Assembly (NCBI RefSeq): GCF_901000735.1
Contig: NC_081551.1
Coordinates: 16,582,545 to 16,646,544, forward strand
DNA from: Corylus avellana
Taxonomy: Eukaryota > Streptophyta > Magnoliopsida > Fagales > Betulaceae
DNA: 64,000 nucleotides
Reading direction: 5' to 3'
Part shown: positions 23,237-35,727 of the stretch, piece by piece
Position numbering within the stretch: the stretch's first letter is position 1
How the letters are laid out: each line of letters opens with the position of its first letter
Translations under genes and position numbers: made by a program
The notes under the pieces: model-generated
What the model saw: only the letters and a program-made list of their open reading frames with translations
Database searches by the model: none
What the model was told of the DNA's origin: nothing

Positions 23237-23756
23237 TGAAGCACCCCGATCCCATACTGGGAAGATGTGGAGTAGTCCACATAAAGTTGATGGTTTATAA
23301 AGATAGTCATAAGTACTAAGTCCTACATTGTCTAGTTATTATGTGAAATTAAGTTTTATAATAAACTCTAGGAAAGCTCCAAATTGATTAGCTCTTTTGG
23401 GGTTATAGTATAAATGTAGCTAGCGTTTTTTCTAAGTTATTACAAATGATATCATAGCCACTTAATAACATCAGGACATGTGGTACATACTTGAGCACTG
23501 CATGATGTGGTTTTGACGAGGACATTAAGAATTTAAAAGGGAGAGTTTGCAATACTCTAATCCCATATTGTGAAGATGAGGAGTAGCCCACATAGAATTG
23601 GTGGTTTATAAAAATAGTTATAAGTGTTATGTCCCACATTGTCCAGTTACTATATGAAACTAAGCTTTATAATAAATTTTAGAAAAATTTCAAATTAACT
23701 AGTCATTTTGAGCTTAAAGTGCAACTGTGGTTAGCGTTTTTTTCCTGATTGTTACA
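23237..23756 (+). mobile_element. TRIM (miniature LTR retrotransposon)
   Basis: Two direct repeats of about 208 bp (23237-23444 and 23548-23756) both end in tTACA and share the words atcccata-tg-gaagatg-ggagtag-ccaca and gg-ggtttataa-gatagt. The first is followed by aatgatatcatagcca (23445-23460), a degenerate primer-binding site for initiator-Met tRNA. The second is preceded by the polypurine tract aaaagggagag (23535-23545). The flanks TAGGC and TAGGT give a 5-bp target duplication with one mismatch. The internal region is only 103 bp and non-coding, as in TRIM elements. Confidence 0.85.
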
Positions 23757-24790
23757 TAGGTGACAGTAGCTCTATGCGAGATTGGAGATGGAGTGTGCAT
23801 GGTTCTAGGTATTGGGTATCAGGGGTTCTGTGGTGGCAGGTCTCTGTGTCTTGGGCGAAGGAGGTTTAGTACTGCAGGATTGGAGTTGGAGAGTGTGGCG
23901 GTTTTGGGCCTTAGGTAGTGGCACTTTTGTGTAGTGGTGGATCACTGGGTTGTGGATGGCTATGTCGTGGGTCTTGAGCGGCGGTTGCTCTATGCGCCTG
24001 ATTGGAGCTAGAACGTTCAAAATGGCGAGCAAAGACACGGTGCTTCGATTGCGTTCAAGAGACATAAAGAAATGTTTAAAAAACAAGATAAATTATATAT
24101 TAAAATAATTATGCGGTCATAAACAGTGTCACATCACATGTTTTCACAAACAGATTTTACATTTGCTTTTAAATAAGTTTTTCGGCATTTTCATTAGCCA
24201 TTTTAGCTAAAAATATAAAATGACTAAACCATTGAGTATGCTCTATACATCAATATATATATTTTATTCTGCCCTTTGGCATCCTATAAGTTCAGAATTT
24301 TCAACAGAAATAAAAACAGAAATACACTATTTTTTTACATATATATGTCGGTACATGCATACATAAAAGCACATTTATACATACAAACATACATGGGTCC
24401 ATATCTATATACCTATATATATAGATCATATTTGGTAACATTATGTTGAATAAAGAATTGACATATCTTCCCCCTCATCCGTTTGTAGCAGGGAAAAGGA
24501 GGGTGTGGTCATATTCATTTCATATCATCTACATATGCATATATATTTGGTAACGCAGCCAAAGCTCTTCCCACCTCAAACCCTAACATTCTCCCATAGC
24601 GACAGATAAACAGCTTTGGGTTTCCAATTAAACCCGGTTTTCCTTAAAAACCACTTCTTTTCCTTTCCCGGTCCCAGCATTTCCTGACTGCCGTGGGCAC
24701 AACCAAATCAACTTTTTTTTTTTTTTTTAATCATCATATTAATTACCTCTTACCTCTCTTCTCACTACCCTCTTTGGATCCCAGCTCCTG
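23757..24790. other. Intergenic stretch upstream of the YABBY gene
   Basis: No coding frame is supported. It becomes AT-rich with many tatata/acata words at 24250-24440, and part of it may be promoter-proximal sequence of the YABBY gene. Confidence 0.4.
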
Positions 24791-24850
24791 CTTCTTCTTC
24801 TTTTTCTTTTTTTTTTTCTTTTTTTTTTTTTTTTCTCTCTCTCCCCCCAT
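24791..24850 (+). promoter_or_regulatory. Pyrimidine-rich patch in the YABBY promoter
   Basis: An almost pure C/T run (cttcttcttc, long T tracts, then ctctctctcccccc) ends about 8 bp before a TATA-like box. Such Y patches are common in plant core promoters. The assignment is by position and composition only. Confidence 0.4.
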
Positions 24851-24857
24851 AAATTTC

Positions 24858-24867
24858 TATATATAAA
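24858..24867 (+). promoter_or_regulatory. TATA-like box of the YABBY gene
   Basis: TATATATAAA lies 190 bp upstream of the start codon, which would place transcription start near 24895 and leave a 5' leader of about 160 nt. No other strong TATA box lies nearer the ATG. Confidence 0.45.
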
Positions 24868-25057
24868 GACCTTTAAGTTTTACTGTTGTGATACATAGCC
24901 CAGTTCTAAAGCAGGAGGCGTCTGAAAGAGAATAAAAGCTTTTTGCTTTCTCGTCCTTGGCGTTCTGCAATTTGCAAGAGCCTGTTTCTCTCTTTTCTTT
25001 GCTTTCCTTTGCTTCTCCTTCTTGGGTAACCAAGCTTGCTTTGACTGCTCAAGAGAC

Positions 25058-25519
25058 ATGTCGAACTGCATCGATGTTGCGCCTGAGCAACTCTGCTACA
25101 TCCCCTGCAACTTTTGCAATATTGTTCTTGCGGTATCCCTGATCTGAGAACTCTTTTTCTTCACCCTGGAGATGGGCTTTTTAGCTCTTATAAATTCCCA
25201 CTTATTAAAATTTTTTTTATATATGTGTGTGTGTATATATATGTGTGTGTGTATACTTGTTTGTTTGTTTGTTTGTGTGGTTTCTTTCTCATATATGCAT
25301 ATCTAAGGGGAAAGAACATTTTAAGATCCTCAAAAAAGCTAGTTTTGCTTTTATTTTACTCAAATCCATTAAATTGCTTTCTGGGATTTCTTGTTTTTGT
25401 TACAGTCAGGTCTCCATCGTCGGACTTTTCTTTTTCTTTTTTCTGCAGTCAAAGAAAAGTCATATCTGAAGGTCCTGAAGTGCTGCTCAAAAAACAGGAC
25501 AACACACACACACGCAGCG

Positions 25520-25558
<39 letters not shown>

Positions 25559-28053
25559 TGGTTTTGGTTTATGGTGTTGTTTTGTAAATCTGGGGCTTTT
25601 AAGCGTCACGCCAAGCATTTGTTGATAAAACTGACGAGGACAAGTCCTTCCTCCTTTGATTTCTTCCTCCTGCCTTTTACTTACCTTTTCTTTGCTGAAG
25701 AGAAAAAGAGAAATGAAGATCCCAGTTGAATTATTTCTTCATCTCACCCTTCCCTAGAAAAACCAAGAACCTGTGCCTAGCTAGCAAGCTTCTAGGTTTT
25801 TTGTTTTTTGTTTTTTTTTTTTTTTTTCAAGAAATACCCTAGTTTTGTAAAGAAATTTTGGAAATGGGTCTTCAAAAGAAAAGGCCAAATAATTTTCAGA
25901 ATAATTTTCAAGAAATACTCAGTTGAATATTGAAGAATGAACTACACCCACAACCTGTTTGATTATTTTACTTCTGATAAAACAAAAAAGAGCTTCTGAT
26001 CTGATCTTTTCCTTTTTTGATTTGATATTCGATGAAGTCTAAGGTTTTATTCTTTTATTTTATTTTTTATTTTTGGTGCGGTTTTGCAGGTGAGTGTTCC
26101 ATGCAGTAACCTGTTTGACATCGTCACCGTCCGATGCGGGCACTGCACCAATCTATGGTCCGTGAACATGGCCGCCGCGTTTCAGTCACTGTCATGGCAA
26201 GATGTTCAGGTGCTTGCTACCCTATTATAATATATTGTTTGTTGATAATATCCACACAGACAAAAAATTTCAGCTTATTTTTAGGGCGTTGATAGCCCTC
26301 TCAGGCCTATGCTCTCTGGGTCTTACTTTCTTTTGAGCATTTCAAAGCATTTTTCCCTGTGTCAAGTGGTCGGTTGCAGTACTGAAACCCTAGCCAATCA
26401 GCCGCCAGACCCAAAAACCTATTTCTTTTGCTTTTCTCTAGACCCATCACGGGAAAGCTTTTCTCTATTTCTTTTGAAGAAGAAAAAACAAAACAAAAAA
26501 CATTTTGAGCCGCATTTTTAAAAATGTGATTCACCTTGATTTGATTGACGAGTAGGGTTTTGTGGTTTAATGATTTCTCTTCATCAGCTTTGTCTTCTAC
26601 GGCCCTGCAAAAATACTTTTATTTTACAACTGTCAATCTGGGTTTTATATGCTTTATTTCAGACCATTTTATTCCAACTGATTCAGTCTTTCAATCATCG
26701 TTTCCTCCCTCTCTTTCTCTTTCTCTCATAAAACATCATTGCATTTCTCTGAGATACCTCTCTCTTTCTCAGCTCTTATATATATCTCTTTCTTTCTTCT
26801 CTCTTACATTAAGTTGTACCTTCAATTGATCAATGGTAAACTCAGGCACCGAACTACTCGACGCCGGATTACAGAATTGAGTCGGGGTCGTCTTCCAAAT
26901 GCAACAAGATTGCAATGCGAGCACAGCCAACAAGTGTCACAGAGGAAAGGGTTGTGAATCGACGTGAGCCACCCAATATTTTATGTGATTCAAATGATTT
27001 CATTTTCTTTTTTGATTTTCTTGATTTTTTTTCATGAGCTGTTGTTTTCCATTTCAGCTCCCGAGAAGAGGCAGCGAGTGCCATCTGCATACAACCAGTT
27101 CATAAAGTAAAAACAAAAATAAAAAAATAAAAAAATCTTCTATATATCGATTCTATTGGATATCTTTTTATCCTTTGCGTTGAATATATTCAAACTAGTT
27201 CCCCATTTCTCATGTAAAACAAAACTTCTTTCGTATGCAGAGAGGAGATCCAGAGGATCAAGGCCAATAATCCGGATATTAGCCACAGGGAAGCATTTAG
27301 CACTGCTGCCAAAAATGTTAGTACACTGCACAATCACAAAAACTTCTTTATTTAAAGCATGGATATTTGATGTACTTACACTTTAAGTTTTCTCTTTGCT
27401 AGTGGGCACACTTCCCTCATATTCATTTCGGCCTCATGTTGGAGACCAATAATCAGGCTAAGTCCTTGGACAATGTAAGTTCATTCCGAAAAAAGAAACA
27501 AAATTAAATCAAACTCCTTCCATTTTTGTCTACTTTTTAAGTTGCATTCTGCTTCATCTGAACTCGGTTCTACCATATATAGGTGTATATATATACATTA
27601 AGATATGAGTGCTAATTAGCACAAAAACCCCTTGCTAATTGTCCATATGATATTGTTGAAAGTAGAGCCTTGTAGTGTTGTGAATGGAGAATCTGTTGAA
27701 CAATGCTTTCTTCTGTTTCAGTCTCTAAGCTGATATTTTCTTACAACCCTATTTCCTGTAGTGTTACGATCTGAAGTGGATAATATCTAATTAATTATAT
27801 TAGAGTGGTATTTTTATCTCATAAAAAAGTGAAAAAAAAAAAAAACAAAAACAAAAACAAAACAAAAATAACTCTCAAATATAATGAACTGAATATTATG
27901 AACTGGAGAGTATCTGTTATCATGAACCGGAGAGTATCTCTTCCGATCTCTTTAGCTAATTGATAGTTTTTTAATTTGTAATTATTTGTTGATGATTTTC
28001 AACAGGGGTCTGAGAAGCATTTAATGTCGATGGCTACACTACTGAACAAATGA
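25058..28053 (+). CDS. YAB5: YABBY5-like transcription factor (7 coding exons, 185 aa)
   Basis: Coding exons, read by hand with GT-AG borders and consistent phases: 25058-25132, 26090-26209, 26846-26963, 27058-27106, 27241-27316, 27403-27474, 28006-28053. The protein starts [20 protein letters not shown]. The C2C2 zinc finger uses Cys17/Cys20 and Cys41/Cys44. A Ser-rich linker leads to the HMG-like YABBY domain (about 105-157), with [40 protein letters not shown] and [14 protein letters not shown] proteins bind DNA in the nucleus and specify abaxial identity and blade growth in lateral organs. The N-terminus, linker and tail ([14 protein letters not shown]) fit the YAB5 branch rather than FIL/YAB3, YAB2, CRC or INO; this placement is from memory. 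The length is normal for the family, every zinc ligand is present and no frame defect is seen. Start chosen: the first ATG in frame with the conserved domain. Confidence 0.95.
25522..25554 (+). repeat. (GA)n microsatellite in YABBY intron 1
   Basis: About 16 GA units lie in the first intron, after a (CA)n patch at 25502-25513. The same 957-bp intron has (TG)n/(TA)n runs at 25226-25252. Length is probably polymorphic. Confidence 0.85.
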
Positions 28054-28310
28054 GGGGGGAGTCTTGATTGTACGAGACCAGTTGTGTACTTGGGAGAAAT
28101 TCACGTTCTTCAAAGTAAACAAAAGGCCTCCACGTTAATTACTGTGTTTTAAGGAGATTTAACTTATCCTTATCCATTGTATCTGTGGCTAGCTAGCTTG
28201 TTGTTTAGGGGTTTCATTTACAAGACTTCAAGTGCATGATGTACGCTAAGCTAGCTACTTTTAGTTCTCATCGTCGTCAACCTTTTACTTTCTTCCCAAG
28301 ATTATTACTA

Positions 28311-28316
28311 AATAAA
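28311..28316 (+). terminator. Possible polyadenylation signal of the YABBY gene
   Basis: AATAAA lies 258 bp beyond the stop codon in AT-rich DNA. Plant signals are loose, so this is only a candidate. Confidence 0.35.
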
Positions 28317-28516
28317 TTTATGCATTTTAATTTGTTCCTTTCATATATATATATATGGCCATAATTCTTAAACTACGTTCTTCATATATATATTCAGAAG
28401 AGTATAGCAATATACTAATTATTTTACAAGCCTTGGCATGGTGGGAAAGGATGTGTAGGTTTTCTCTGAAGAATATTTCAATATTGTTGCCCACTTTGTG
28501 TTAAAGTAATAATTAA

Positions 28517-28750
28517 GAGTCTGTTTTAGATTGCGTTTGAGAAATAGAGCTTTTAAGTCAAAAATAACTTTTTGGCAAATGTTTCATTTTTAAGCTTTTT
28601 CCAAAAGTGGATTTTAGCCATTTTTAGGCTGTTTTGATTCTTAAAAGTTCTTTTAATTTATTTACCAAATGAATACTTTTTTTTTTCAAACGGACTTTTT
28701 GAATGTTAAAAACACTTTTATGCCCTTCAAATGCAATTTCAAACAGACTC
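28517..28750. mobile_element. 234-bp Tourist-like MITE
   Basis: The inverted ends GAGTCTGTTTTAGATTGC and (from the right) GAGTCTGTTTGAAATTGC are flanked by TAA on both sides (28514-28516 and 28751-28753). A 3-bp TAA duplication is typical of PIF/Harbinger (Tourist) elements. It lies 464 bp downstream of the YABBY stop. Confidence 0.75.
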
Positions 28751-28753
28751 TAA

Positions 28754-30390
28754 GTGATTAAATTTATCTCTTCTTATAAGTTTAAGTTTTTGGGATAATT
28801 GGTAATTTAACACTTTCGAACCTTTTTGATAAACAAAAGAAAAAGAAAAGAGATCTATTACCCTCTAGCTTCAACCATTACGTGAACTCCACTTCTTGTG
28901 TTCAAGCACTAAGGGCATATTTAGTAACTTACAAATAAAAAAGTGGCATATTTAGTACATTGAAATGATGACTATTGGAGAATAGGAATAAATACTAATT
29001 ACTAGATGCATGTTTAGTACACTGAAATGATGACATTATTGGAGAATATGAATCAGTATTATTAGAAATACAAGAAGTTTGAATGGGATGATTATCCATA
29101 TTCATTCGTTTGGTGATAACATAAGAATAGAATTTTGAGTCTGTGTTGTTAAATTACCACTTACCATCTATTTTAAAAGTTTAAGCTGATATAGGATATA
29201 GTTCATTTAATTATTTAATTAATGTTCTAACAATCTCCTTCACGTCCGAACTTAAACTTCCCCTTAATTACTGAGACTTAACAAGTGCAATATTTAATTG
29301 AAATGTGAAGTAAACGACAAAGATAAGGTTCAAACTCAATACTTTTTTAATTCTGAGACCATGTTAAATTACCATTTAATCTAAAAGTTTATAACGATAG
29401 AAAATTGTTAATTTAATTATTTAATTCATATGTATTTCACAGTTTGGTACAACATGAGAACATGACGGAATAGAAAAAGATTCCAACCTAATTTTTTTCT
29501 TTTTTAAATACTCTTACTCATAAAAATAACGCAAAAATAGCACCCCTCATGATCAAAGCCAACCCCAACCACCACGCAAGGGTGGTAAGACCACTTGATT
29601 TGAGCCATTTGGTGGTCCCAACCACTATATATATGGCACATCAAGGGTGGCCGTGACCACCCCATATGGGTGGGTTTAGGGGGTTGGGAAAACCCTTGGA
29701 GGTCAATTGAGGTAGTTGACCACCCTCACACATGCTGGCCGGATACCAGTAAGAGTGTTATAAAAATGACGAATGGTTTTTGGAGAATAATTATTTTTAG
29801 AGTTATTCTATTTTTGAAAGAATGCATTCATATTACATGACTTTTAAGGAGGAATAATCATTCCTCATTTTAGTAGAATAACTATTACTTAAAAATGGAT
29901 ATTCTCGAGAATAAAAATGTAAATAAATAATAGAATAAGTATTTTAAAGAGAATAGCTATTTTAGAGCATAAGTACTACATTTTGTTAAATCATCTCTTA
30001 TCTTAAAAGTTGAAGTTTACAGAAAGAATTAAATTTAATAATTTCATCAATATTTTAACAATTCTCATCACATTTGGCCACAAATTCTATTTGAATAGGT
30101 GAGGGCCTAAAACATATAATATTTAATTTAAATGGGAGGTGAATTGACGGAGTCAGGATTCGATCTTAAAACCTCTAGCTCTGATACTATGTTAAATCAC
30201 AACTTTTTTTACAGTTAAAGCTTATAAAAAGAGATAAATTTAATTATTTAATCAACACTTTAAAACATTTGTGTATATCAAACAAGTCCTAAAAGTTAAG
30301 ACTTCCGGTATGAATTTAGGATATGGATAATAGCAATGAAAGTATAATATATAAGTATCTAATAATGCTGGGAAATTGATAATAATTGGC
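28754..30390. other. Intergenic AT-rich stretch with a GGTGG/CCACC patch
   Basis: No gene is recognised. A patch at 29565-29735 has repeated ggtgg/ccacc words in both orientations, like the cores of the MITEs at 10371 and 15610, but no clear terminal inverted repeat was found around it. Confidence 0.4.
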
Positions 30391-31030
30391 AGCCAATTTC
30401 TCACCAGCCCTTTATGCGAAAGACAAGACACGAAAACGCACACCAATCATACATATACACAAAGAGTTTACGTGGTTCGGTCCAAATCCTGGCCTACATC
30501 CACCAACAAGAGAGTTCCATTATCAGTAAATTCTTACAACTCATAGTACATACCCATACCGCCCTAGAGAAAAGCCCCACATACTCTCAACAAATGATAA
30601 TTGAGTTAGACAAAGAACCACTCACTCTCTTGCCCCATCCCCTCCCTAGCTCTCTTCTCTCTTCCTCACATTGAAGAAGCTCTTCTTTGAAATTTTTTCT
30701 TGGGATTTTGGATTTTTCAGATGATCTCAACCAAGGATTACATGTCATTTTATAGAGACTTAATTAATCACAAAAAATAGGAGAACAATTTTAATCTAAT
30801 TGCTACTGGGAAAACCAAACTATTATGAATACAAAGTCTTTTCCATGATGAAGATAAACATTGCGGTCCACATGTTTACCCACACACGTTTTCTCCAGAA
30901 ATCCAATTCCAAGTTGTCCTTGGACTCCTTTTAAAACTAACCTTATATTCTTATAGATAAATAGGACTTGAGCCCACCAACTTGAATATTGACATTTTCT
31001 AGCAATTATCTTCACACTTGTTGACAATTT
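30391..31030. repeat. Possible solo LTR fragment (copia type)
   Basis: The motif tttacgtggttcggtc (30467-30482), followed by ctacatccac, is characteristic of copia LTRs. A related motif (aagtggttcgg...) occurs in the LTR at 59734-60385. Exact ends were not found and no internal region is adjacent. Confidence 0.35.
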
Positions 31031-31527
31031 GAGCCATTATCAATAAATAATTGTGAAACAAACTGATGAATTGACCATTAATATGATCACCAGTGGCTTA
31101 GGCAAGCAGCACATATTTATTGCTCTTTGTCCTGATGCAGAGATGACTTAAGAGCCATTTGAAACCTAAGTAAACAAGTCCTATCCTTATCATTGATTCT
31201 GAATTTTTCCTGAAAAGCACATTAAAAGAAGGTAGCCTACATATAGTTTGTCAAGTACTTGAATAACATTTTTCATTCTCATAGACCATATATATATATA
31301 CACCTGTAAAAGGGGAAATTGAAAAGCTCGAACTATTTATGTTTTGTGGTCCTTTAATTTATTTTATATGTTTTGCGGCTCTCTGATTACTTATTTTATG
31401 TTAAACGTGGTATCTTATTTATTTCGAAAGTCCAACTAGAATATATAATAAAACAAGTCATTACACCAACAAAAAGTATGTAATCATTCCCATTCCTTGG
31501 AAGTTCCTAGTAATCTGGATATGAAAA

Positions 31528-31564
<37 letters not shown>

Positions 31565-32918
31565 ATGGGCACCAACAAATGGCACCCATATTAACTTAGC
31601 TCTTGTCTCGCTTCTAAGAGATTAGGGAAGACTAAGAAATTGATATACAGTAGAGGAGGAGACTCCTTCGAGGGCAGTAGGGAAAAAAAACTTCAAGATC
31701 AATTTTTTTTTGCCCAAATCCAAAACTGGAATTCTTGTGCTCCATAAGAGAGTCAAGGGAATTGTGATGGAGGAGATCTGCTACATGGGACCAAAAAGGA
31801 TTGTGGCACATGTAGTCCACGCACACATGACAACGAGTGGGATACACTTGTAGGGACGAGGGCCAGTGTATGGAGGAGGGGAGGCTGGCAAAGGAGGAGG
31901 AGGGGCGCTTTGGTGGTGGAGATGGAGGGGAATTGCAGTAGATCTAACCTCCAATAACTCAAACAAAATACCAAAAAAACTAGAGAATGAAAAAATGAAT
32001 TTTAGACCAGAATTTTAGTCTAGAAGTCGTATGTTATGAGACACTCGAAGAAAAATAAGGTTTTTATGCCTGAGTCAGCTAGGTTAAAATGGTTTTCTTG
32101 CCGATGGCATTCGGACACAATCCAATCACGCTCTAATCAAGCCATTCTATTTAATTCCAATTTGGACACCCAGCAACCGAGTCATTTCATCCAAAAATCG
32201 TTCGGACGCCTTCTAGTCGTTCGAGCCATTCATGTATAAATTTTTAAACTAACAACTCGTTTTGACCGAGTACATATTAGAATTTGAAAACATTTGTCAA
32301 ATAAAAAGCTCCGGGACATTGAATTATCTTTCTAATGCCACCAAATTTGCCTCATCTCATATCGGAATCTAAAGATATGTCTGTTTTACTCTTGCCGCAT
32401 CTATGTTAGACATTATCTATAAACTTGAATTCCTACGTTTTCAATCAACTTTTACACTGACTTAACCCTAAACGTAAAACTTAAATCAAAATAAAAAATA
32501 AAAAAAAAATTTTAAAAAAAAGTACTTTAGAGTTGGAGGTGGATGGAGAGGAGCTCTTTCCTCTCTGCCCAAACTGAGATCCAGGAGGAAGCTTGGGTTT
32601 TGCCTTTAGTAGAGTCTTACAAAGGAAAGCTACATCTCAACCAACCAATCAATTCTCTCATAATTGATGTTTCTTTACCAACATGACGCATTGAGGCACT
32701 AGAATGACATGAGTCAACTCTCTCTTCTCCTCACTACCATCTAGTCAATTATTGGTGCTTAGAAAAATAAATAAATAAAATAATCTCGTCACTTATTGGT
32801 GATAATTATCCCAGGAATTTAACTTAATTGGTAACTGTCACGTGCAGAGTGTTTTGGAACAGCTCCTGGAAAGGCCCCAGAGAAACCCATAGTGAAAGCT
32901 ACCTTGTTTCAAGAAAAA

Positions 32919-32960
<42 letters not shown>

Positions 32961-33515
32961 ACGAATAATGTATCATGATTTTATACGAGAAACTTTCATT
33001 TTCACTTGGAGTACTTCTTGACTTACGTCCATTAAAAATAAAAATAATTTTTTAAAATTTTAAAGTAAAAATCAGAGAAAAGGGTTTTTCTGTCCAAGAA
33101 AAATATAAGTAGATAAAAGGGAGAAATTAACGATGATCCTGGACCACATAGATGGGCATGGGCATGGGGCATCCCATCTAAACATTCAGAGAATCATCCA
33201 CAAAAGCACTAAAGGTGGAGCAATCACTTTTGCAGATTGCTTCAAACTTTGATTTATCAGCTCTTGACTGAGATGTACATGGAGAGAGTTAACTATATAT
33301 ATATATGGTCTATTCTTCATGCACTTCATGAGATGGATGCAGTATCTCCTTATAAAAAGGTATATAACAAGTGGCAAAATTAACATTTCTTTCACTCTTT
33401 ATCATAATGACAAGTGAGCTATATAGGAATTAAAGTCATCTCCACCACTCTTTCTTTATGGAGCCATTCATGAATACCAAAACTAAGCCATCACCATTGT
33501 ACGTCTCTTTAACAT
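31031..33515. other. Intergenic stretch, no gene recognised
   Basis: It contains (TA)n at 31530-31561 and (GA)n at 32929-32958, plus many short frames with no recognisable family. Confidence 0.5.
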
Positions 33516-33521
33516 CAAAAG

Positions 33522-33716
33522 CAGAGGCAGAACTAGAGATTTGTGTTTAGGGGGGGGCAAAATTCTAACAAAAAATAATTTGGGGGTCAAAAATTAAATT
33601 TTATAAAAATTTTATAATTTTTATTTGATTTTATTTTATTTGATTTTTTGGGACCACATTGGGCCCTAGGGTCCCCCCAAGGCTGCCCAACGTGGTTTCG
33701 CCCCTAATCAAAAGTA
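33522..33716. repeat. MITE-like repeat with G-tract ends
   Basis: It begins agaggcagaactagag followed by a run of G. It ends with ccccccaaggctgcccaacgtggtttcgcccct, the rough complement of an ...ggcggaacca... start. The pattern resembles common plant MITE termini. The boundaries are approximate. Confidence 0.35.
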
Positions 33717-33898
33717 ACATCATTCTTTATGGAAATGAATTATCTCCCTTTCAAATGAAATGGAGATGGGTCATTTAGTGAAAATGATGTTAAAATTGAG
33801 GTAAGATTACCCTCATCTTTTAAGAGAATGACAATTATGTCCCACCCTTTTGCCTAAATGGTTACTCACTTTACATTGGCTAACGTTGTGTTGTAAGC

Positions 33899-34333
33899 AA
33901 GGACGGAGCGAGGAGGCTTTGAGAGGGGGCATATGCCCCCCTCTCAACCCCCAATTTTTTTTTTTTTTTTTCATATGGGAAAGCGGAAAAGAAAATTATA
34001 CCTTGCTCGTTGAGTTGAGTTGAGCATGTTAACAATCGGCACATATTACATTTATATAAAAATAAATAAATAAATAAAAAAAAAAAAAAAAACCAATTAA
34101 ACTCATAAACTGTGTTGCGATTTGGCAATTTCAAATTTGTGATTTGCAAACTTAATCAGCCAAATTTATTTTCTTCAAGCCATTAAATAATTCAAATAAA
34201 CTATTTAATTGTTTATGAATAGAAAAGGCAAAAATAAATTAATTATTTATTTATTTTGTTAGTTATATTTTTTATTTAATTTTATTTTTTAATCTTGATT
34301 CCTCTAAACCAAAATCTTAGTTCCGCCATTGGT
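33899..34333. repeat. Second MITE-like repeat (GGCGGAAC-type ends)
   Basis: The left end is agcaaggacggagcgagg with a gggggcatatgccccc palindrome at 33926-33941. The right end, aaatcttagttccgccattg, reads on the other strand as caatggcggaact. The AT-rich interior has poly-T and poly-A. Boundaries are tentative. Confidence 0.35.
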
Positions 34334-34829
34334 TTTAAGTAATTGTTTACCCATTAAGAAGAATCAAGCTAAAGCTTTGTCTAGAGTTTAGCAAACAATG
34401 TGCTTCACAGTACAGTAGAAATATATAGATATATTTTTTAAAATGTTTGATGGAAAATGGGGAGAAAGAAGCTCTACACTTGTAATCATTGACTTGTCCT
34501 CGGGATCTGCAAGTGGGTACTAGTAGATTGCAAGCTGGCAAATTTTATTTTATCTTTTGTATTTTTCATAAAAGAGAAAATGAATATAGTAGGGATGAAT
34601 TCATGGGTGGTGGTGCTGGTGGTGCTGGCGAGGGTGCTGCAATGAGACACACATCTGACAATTAGAATCTGAAACGTCAAATTCATGTCTGTTAACTATT
34701 CATTACATTTCAATGTCATTTCACCTCTGACTTGCCCACACCTCCTGACCGGCAGAGCCCCCTTCCCTTCCGCACTCGCTCTCCTTGGAGTTTGCACTTT
34801 GGACTCTTATCTCTCCATCACCCTTTTTT

Positions 34830-34868
<39 letters not shown>

Positions 34869-35322
34869 TTTTTTAAAAATAAAATAAAAGTTAGTACAAT
34901 AACCTTTATATAATATAAAAACGTTTTAAGAACAGATTAATTATAGTATACAAAAATAACAAATAGGTTCTTACACCCAACTTCCGTCTAAAAGAAAATC
35001 GTCAATTAATAAACATGTCTTATAAGTGACACGGAGATGTCATAATCTGATTGATTTTTGTTGTACAGAAGTTGGATGCATGGGCCTATTTGTTATTTGA
35101 AAAATGCTAGAAATACCAAATATTTTATCATGAGATGGATGTTAAGATAGTGTGAAACTTATTCATTGGTACCTACCTATAGCATTTCTCTTTATTAATT
35201 ATTTTGATTATTTTCGATGAATTGATAACCCTAACGTCCATTTCTCTTGTTATTTTTTACATACCACAGATGTTTCAAAACTTATTTATATATACCATAA
35301 AAAGCTGACTGCAAATCGGTAT
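34334..35322. other. Intergenic stretch, nothing recognised
   Basis: It contains a T homopolymer region at 34821-34871 and no supported gene. Confidence 0.5.
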
Positions 35323-35727
35323 TGTGACGTTCCACATTGCATGAGCATAAAAAAGATGATGTGTTTATATGTAATGAGGCCTTTTAGGGGTAAACCTAAT
35401 AATAAAACCATGCGCGCTTGGCCCAAAGCGGACAATATCATACCACTTAAAGCAGAGGTATTACATATGGTATCAAAGCCATAGCCCAGCTTGAGATGGG
35501 GGAAGCGTGCACAAGTCCCATGAGATTTGCCAACGAGGACGCTGAGTCCTAAGAGGGAGTAATTGTGACGTCCCATATTGCCTGCGCATGAAAAAGATGA
35601 TGTGTTTATATGAAATATATTCTCTCTAAATAGTATGACCCATTTTAGGGGTAAATCCAATAATAAAACCGTGTAAGTTTAGCCCAAAGCAAACAATATC
35701 ATACTACCTAAAGCCAGAGGTGTTACA
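35323..35727 (+). mobile_element. Second TRIM element
   Basis: Two direct repeats begin TGTGACGT and end G[A/G]GGT[A/G]TTACA (35323-35465 and 35564-35727). The first is followed by TGGTATCAAAGCC (35468-35480), a good primer-binding site for initiator-Met tRNA. The second is preceded by the polypurine tract aagagggagt (35551-35560). The internal part is 98 bp and non-coding. The left repeat lacks about 20 bp present in the right one. No target duplication survives (ggtat against agaat). Confidence 0.85.

Noticed and set aside
23220..23760. Tandem duplication of intergenic DNA
   Set aside because: The primer-binding site, polypurine tract and target duplication show it is a TRIM rather than a simple duplication.
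25114..25587. 157-codon frame across YABBY intron 1
   Set aside because: It spans the exon 1 donor and a (GA)n tract (poly Arg-Glu). The spliced YABBY reading is clearly correct.
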